Positions 60,701 through 64,000 of a stretch of DNA of 64,000 nucleotides are shown here, in pieces. Position numbers and translations under genes: made by a program. The stretch is from Lagopus muta (Eukaryota > Chordata > Aves > Galliformes > Phasianidae). Each line of letters starts with the position of its first letter. The stretch's first letter is position 1. The stretch spans positions 3,410,001 through 3,474,000 of the forward strand of contig NC_064443.1 of the NCBI RefSeq assembly GCF_023343835.1, read 5' to 3'. Below the pieces are notes generated by a model that had not been told where the DNA came from, did not search any database, and saw only the letters and a list, made by a program, of their open reading frames with translations.

Positions 60701-62229
60701 GTAAGGTGAGGTGCATGCTGCGAGTTCCCATGTTATTTTATTTTTTCCAATATAAGGGTGCATTTTACCTGCTGTTACAGCTTACTTGTAGATGAGTTAC
60801 TTATCACTGGCTAAATGACTTGGGCTACTGAACAGCCTCTCAGAGAGCATCCAGTATGTCAGGCGTTACATGCAGCAGACCATATAGGCTGCCTAAATGT
60901 AAGCTTTGGCTTTTCGTGTTACTATTTCAAATAACTTTCCAGTTGCAGATCCAGGTTTGTCAGTTGGCAACAGAGTATTTGTTTTAGTCTTGAAATGCAA
61001 TTCTCTTTATTTTTCAATCTATTAAAAACTTAAAAAAAATAAAAATAATAAAAAATAATAATAATATATAAAAAAAAAAAAAAGGCAGGGTTTTGGACAC
61101 AAACATGCTTGCATTGCTGTTCTCAGGTTCTTCCAAACTTCTGACCTTTTCCGACTTCTCAGTGTATGTAAATAAAAATGGAGATTCAAGTTAACAGTGC
61201 ATTTATTCCGGATTTAGGAAATGCCAAAGGCGTAATTTCCCATTCCAGCACAAACACATGAATCTAATTATTGCCTAAGGTGGCAAATATGAGAAGTTGA
61301 AGAGTTCTTTACAATAAACTCCAGGCGTTTGGGGTTTTCTCTGCATTGTGGGAGAGCTAAATTTATTCTGGCGTTCCAAAATCTTGACATAAATTTGGTC
61401 AGCTTGAAGGAGTTATCGACAGCTTTCAGGAATAACACCTACATCTGCATGGAAAGCTGCTGGTTTCAGAGCTCCTTGCGTCTTGTCTTCAGTGAATATA
61501 TTTATAGGAAGACATAAGGACACAACAGCTTTATGGCAACTAGAGGTCTGTGATAATGAACAAATGCTAAATGTGCCCATAGAAATACTAAAATCCCTTG
61601 AGGAAAAGTCTGAGTGATATTCATGGTCAAAATTCAGAGGTTGGGCTTCTTGAGGGATAGGAAATGGCTTTTTTTAATAATTTATTTCCTTTATAAAGAA
61701 ATCCAAGCATAAAATTGATTGAAATAATAGATTTCAGAAAGACAACAGAAAGGAGTACAGTCGTTACAAGAAATGTCATTTTTATTAGTCATATTTACTT
61801 GGTAATTAACCAACTTGCCTCTAATTGTTTTGGTCTGCTTCAGTTACATATGCTGAAACTGTTCAGTTCTTTCTTTGGCACAGTGGCAGTAGGCAAGCTA
61901 GGGTATTACTGCCTCTTAACAACAAGAAGAGAATAAAGAGGCTGAAAATCATTGTACTGGGTTTTCTCCTGTGGTGTCTCTTTAAGCTTAGCTTTGGAAA
62001 GTAGCAGTTGATCAGCAGGAGTGTTCTGGACATTTTTGTAGCTCATTTGATACCATATTGCATAAACAGAAGTTTTTATAGTGGTGCAAATGAGGGCATT
62101 AAATTGGGATATATAACCTGTTGCTTTGCTTTATGTTCTAGATAAGGCTACAGGAAAGATTTACATCTTGATGGAATCCAGGCTGATAGCACTATACAAA
62201 TCTGACAGTGAATACGAGATACTGGACAG
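48628..62229 (+). CDS. IARS1: IARS1, cytosolic isoleucyl-tRNA synthetase, N-terminal part (continues past window)
   Basis: Class I aminoacyl-tRNA synthetase that charges tRNA-Ile in the cytosol as part of the multi-synthetase complex. Exons 48628-48746, 49270-49426, 50056-50175, 51314-51396, 57427-57544, 60122-60269 and 62142-62229 join in one frame for residues 1-277 of about 1260. Visible motifs: the HIGH-type ATP-binding signature in [11 protein letters not shown] (residues 52-62, HYGH at 55-58), [10 protein letters not shown] (about 83-92), and the Thr-rich CP1 editing-site motif [11 protein letters not shown] (223-233), which guards against valine mischarging. The start ATG (AAAATGG, strong context) is preceded by an in-frame TAG in the leader. 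KMSKS and the anticodon-binding regions lie beyond 64000. Donors at 60270 and probably 62230 are GC. The 6 kb intron at 51397-57426 shows no feature beyond two CTCF-like sites. Confidence 0.96.
49270..49426 (+). CDS. IARS1: IARS1 exon with the HIGH-type motif
   Basis: Acceptor GTGTCACAG before 49270, donor GTACGT at 49427. Encodes [20 protein letters not shown] (ATP-binding signature) through [10 protein letters not shown]. Phase 2 in, phase 0 out. Confidence 0.97.
49771..49931 (-). repeat. CR1 LINE 3' fragment in an IARS1 intron
   Basis: Complement of a CR1 3' end beginning with a doubled 'TCACAGAA' unit, then 'GGGTTGGAAGGGACCCCAAG', ending 'GGACGGGGCATCCACAAC'. Little diverged. Confidence 0.93.
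50056..50175 (+). CDS. IARS1: IARS1 exon
   Basis: Acceptor TTCCCAG before 50056, donor GTAAGT at 50176. Forty codons, [20 protein letters not shown] through MRYSKEWE; phase 0 at both ends. Confidence 0.97.
50594..51130 (+). repeat. CR1 LINE 3' fragment with a 16-G run
   Basis: Sense-strand CR1 3' portion: 'GACATGGAGGTGCTGGAGCA', 'GACAGGACAAGGGGAAATAA', 'TTGGATATCAGGAGAACTTC', ending in ATTCTATG/GTTCTATG repeats near 51110-51130, the diagnostic CR1 terminus. A run of 16 G at 50750-50765 interrupts the body. Confidence 0.95.
50750..50765. repeat. Poly-G tract
   Basis: Sixteen consecutive G inside the CR1 copy. Length is likely unstable and error-prone in sequencing. Confidence 0.95.
51314..51396 (+). 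CDS. IARS1: IARS1 exon
   Basis: Acceptor TTAACAG before 51314, donor GTAAGT at 51397. Encodes [20 protein letters not shown] then PEFMESV; ends in phase 2 inside the first Trp of the WW pair. Confidence 0.97.
52626..52639 (-). promoter_or_regulatory. CTCF-like motif in IARS1 intron
   Basis: On the minus strand reads CCACCAGACGGCGC, one mismatch to the CTCF core. Motif match only; occupancy is unknown. Confidence 0.4.
55444..55456 (+). promoter_or_regulatory. CTCF-like motif in IARS1 intron
   Basis: CCACCAGAGGGAG, one mismatch to the CTCF core. Opposite orientation to the intronic site at 52626. Confidence 0.4.
57427..57544 (+). CDS. IARS1: IARS1 exon
   Basis: Acceptor CTTCCAG before 57427, donor GTAAGT at 57545. 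Encodes [20 protein letters not shown] then [19 protein letters not shown]. Follows a 6 kb intron. Confidence 0.97.
60122..60269 (+). CDS. IARS1: IARS1 exon, start of editing domain, GC donor
   Basis: Acceptor CTGATAAG before 60122. Encodes [20 protein letters not shown] then [20 protein letters not shown]. Ends ...AGAG followed by GCAAGT at 60270. Ending here gives KLRDKATGK, which aligns without gaps to vertebrate IARS1. A weak in-frame GTTAAA donor six bases later would insert two residues. Confidence 0.92.
61023..61083. repeat. A-rich AAT/AT low-complexity tract
   Basis: About 60 bases almost entirely A and T (AATAAT, ATATAT and an A run) in an IARS1 intron. Confidence 0.9.
62142..62229 (+). 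CDS. IARS1: IARS1 exon, last in window, probable GC donor
   Basis: Acceptor GTTCTAG before 62142. Encodes [20 protein letters not shown] then [10 protein letters not shown]. The end is ambiguous: GCAAGT at 62230 (phase 2, as expected if Arg is split before the FPG block), or GT at 62234, extending the exon to 62233. The next IARS1 exon is not in the window. Confidence 0.88.
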
Positions 62230-64000
62230 GCAAGTACAGAAATTATGGCTCACTTGTTATCTTAAAGTATTTTTATAGCTCAGATGTTAAGTGTTTTAAG
62301 AAGTTGAATTTGGCAGTTAGCTGCAGGTGAATTTCCCACTATGGTGATACTATGTAAGTATATGTTAAAGAAAATCTGTAAAGAGATTGGAAGTTGCTAG
62401 GATGAACTGATCTTGAGTATGAATACAAGTTTGATTGGTTTACTGTTTCATAGTAAAAACCCCAAAGGTTCTTTGGTCTGTCCTTCAATTTGCTTATTTT
62501 TATTTTTTTCTTATGAAAAACATTATTAATTTATACAATTTCCAGTTTTCAAGATTTATGGATGTGGAAAACATCTTAGAAGTCATGGAAATATTTGAAG
62601 GGAAACGGACAAAAGTAAAACCATTCCCTTCAGCAAACAAATACTTTCTATAGAATCATCTCCCCAAGTTATGCAGTTGGTGGCAGTTACTCCTTCTGAA
62701 AAGTGCTCATTCATCTTATTTGAATTGAAGGATAGGGATGTTTGCATTGGTGTTCATTTTATTCAGTATTTGGCAGTAATTAAAAAAAAATAATCTAGAA
62801 TGATGAGCCTTATTCCCTAGCAATAGTTATTTTTATCATCTTTTACCTCAAGCAGATAAAAGTTTTACAACACCATTTTGTCCAATTAGAATAATAGATG
62901 CAACGTGCATGCATACACATGTGAAAAGAGGCCGCCTCTATTTAACTAAGCAATTGCCTGCTGTATATTATATATACAACATATACAGGAATATACAGCT
63001 GGGGCACTTGCTAAAGATGTTTTCCACTCTTATGTTATGACGGTTGAGTAATTCCCACTTTGTATTTTTGCACTGATTTTATTGTTTTCCTCCCTTCCCC
63101 TCAGCATCCCTGGCTTAATTGTCTTAATCAGCCACATGCTCTGTGCCCATTTGAGGTGGTACTCGCTCTTTGAAGATTATTTTCAGTGCTCCCATTCTTC
63201 CATGCAGATGGAACTTCTGATCTCCAGATTTGTCCGTTTCCTATTTTTTTTCCTCCCTTCAGTTGTCAATAAAAACATTGAATATTGTCAACGTGATGGA
63301 AATCTTCTTTCAGCCTGATACTGAATCAAAACTATTTTTTTTTTCCTTGAAATGATTCTGCATCCATGTAAGCATGCAGTCACTTGGTCAGAATGTTTTT
63401 GTGTTCTACATGGAGCTGAATGACATGGGGAGGTGTCAAAAGCCTTGCTGTCATTATGCCCTGGGTCTATCTCCTTGACTGCTATTTAGGCTGCTTGGTT
63501 TGCCTAACAAAAGAAGTAATGTGCTTTGATGTGACTTGTACTTGACAAATTCATGTTGATTTTTCTTTGCCACTTCACTTTTTTTGAAGTATTCAATGTC
63601 TAAATGTAATGAAGTTGTTAGCTGGTCCGAGGGGAGTTTTCATCCTCAGAACTCCAAAAATATCTGTGTTATTTTGTTCTACCAAAAATGCTGTTGTTTT
63701 CTTCAATATTTGAATGCATTTCTTTTAGACTCTGAAAATAAGCAGTGTAGATGCATTGAGGCTTTTGGTCTCCTGTGTTGTCATCCTAAATTGTTCTCTT
63801 ACTGGAATTCTGCAAATATGAGTTTGGTTTGTTGCCATCATTCATTTCCTGTATCAAGAAATGAACTAAACACTTAAGCCTTTTTATAGCCTTTTTTTCT
63901 TCTCATCAAAATTGTGAAGTGAAAGTTTTGTACTTCCTTTTTAAGACAGTCAGGACAGACAGGATTGTTGTAGATGCTTACATGCCTGGCTAAGTGAAAT
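62230..64000 (+). other. IARS1: IARS1 intron, continues past the window
   Basis: No further IARS1 exon is recognised to 64000. An apparent splice-bounded stretch near 62549 does not match IARS1. A possible old CR1 remnant is listed at 63425. Confidence 0.7.
63425..63575 (-). repeat. Possible ancient CR1-type fragment
   Basis: Includes 'GTGTCAAAAGCCTTGCTGTC' and, after a gap, 'GACAAATTCATGTTGATTTT'. These resemble the complement of the CR1 reverse-transcriptase region, highly decayed. Call rests on two short blocks. Confidence 0.35.

Noticed and set aside
62549-62653. Possible IARS1 exon (FMDVENILEVMEIFEGKRTK)
   Set aside because: Follows an AG but does not match IARS1, where an FPGAYLKGKK-like block should come next. 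It ends in a stop with no donor.
1-64000. tRNA, rRNA, CRISPR, bacterial-type operon or endogenous retrovirus
   Set aside because: No tRNA-like B box with folding context, no spacer-repeat array, no ribosome-binding-site-led ORFs, and no paired long terminal repeats were seen. The only interspersed repeats recognised are CR1.

Overview
The window is vertebrate nuclear DNA, almost certainly from a bird and probably a galliform. Evidence: long AT-rich introns with GT-AG (and some GC-AG) boundaries, CpG-rich promoters, and CR1 retroposon fragments as the only abundant interspersed repeat. Species and chromosome cannot be read from the sequence.

Layout. (1) 1-8945, + strand: the 3' part of NOL8 (nucleolar protein 8), ten exons encoding the last 367 residues, stop at 8402-8404 and a poly(A) signal at 8921. 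(2) 8946-41690: about 33 kb with no convincing protein-coding gene. It holds four CR1 copies, simple repeats and one weak coding-like patch at 22647. (3) 41699-42950, - strand: an intronless gene in a large CpG island. Its 222-residue product carries the conserved core and C-terminus that I recognise as the CCER1 family. It has its own TATA box and poly(A) signal. (4) 44090-64000, + strand: the 5' half of IARS1 (cytosolic isoleucyl-tRNA synthetase 1): CpG promoter, two probable untranslated exons, and seven coding exons for residues 1-277 (HIGH-type catalytic motif and start of the CP1 editing domain). The gene runs out of the window.

NOL8 and IARS1 lie in the same order and orientation as I remember in mammals, where they are only a few kb apart. 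Here about 36 kb separates them and a CCER1-like gene sits head-to-head with IARS1. Human CCER1 lies by the EPYC/KERA/LUM/DCN cluster, while IARS1/NOL8 lie by the related OGN/OMD/ASPN/ECM2 cluster. The gene here is therefore plausibly the lost-in-mammals ohnolog of CCER1 (inference).

Most notable observations: the CCER1-like protein has a HEXIM-like order (Arg-rich region, AP-x-NT-x-QFLM motif, acidic region). Frame requires at least two, perhaps three, GC-AG introns among 16 donors. The IARS1 leader carries tightly placed upstream ORFs and a candidate C/EBP-ATF element. NOL8 and IARS1 are housekeeping genes of ribosome biogenesis and translation; nothing in the sequence indicates co-regulation beyond proximity.
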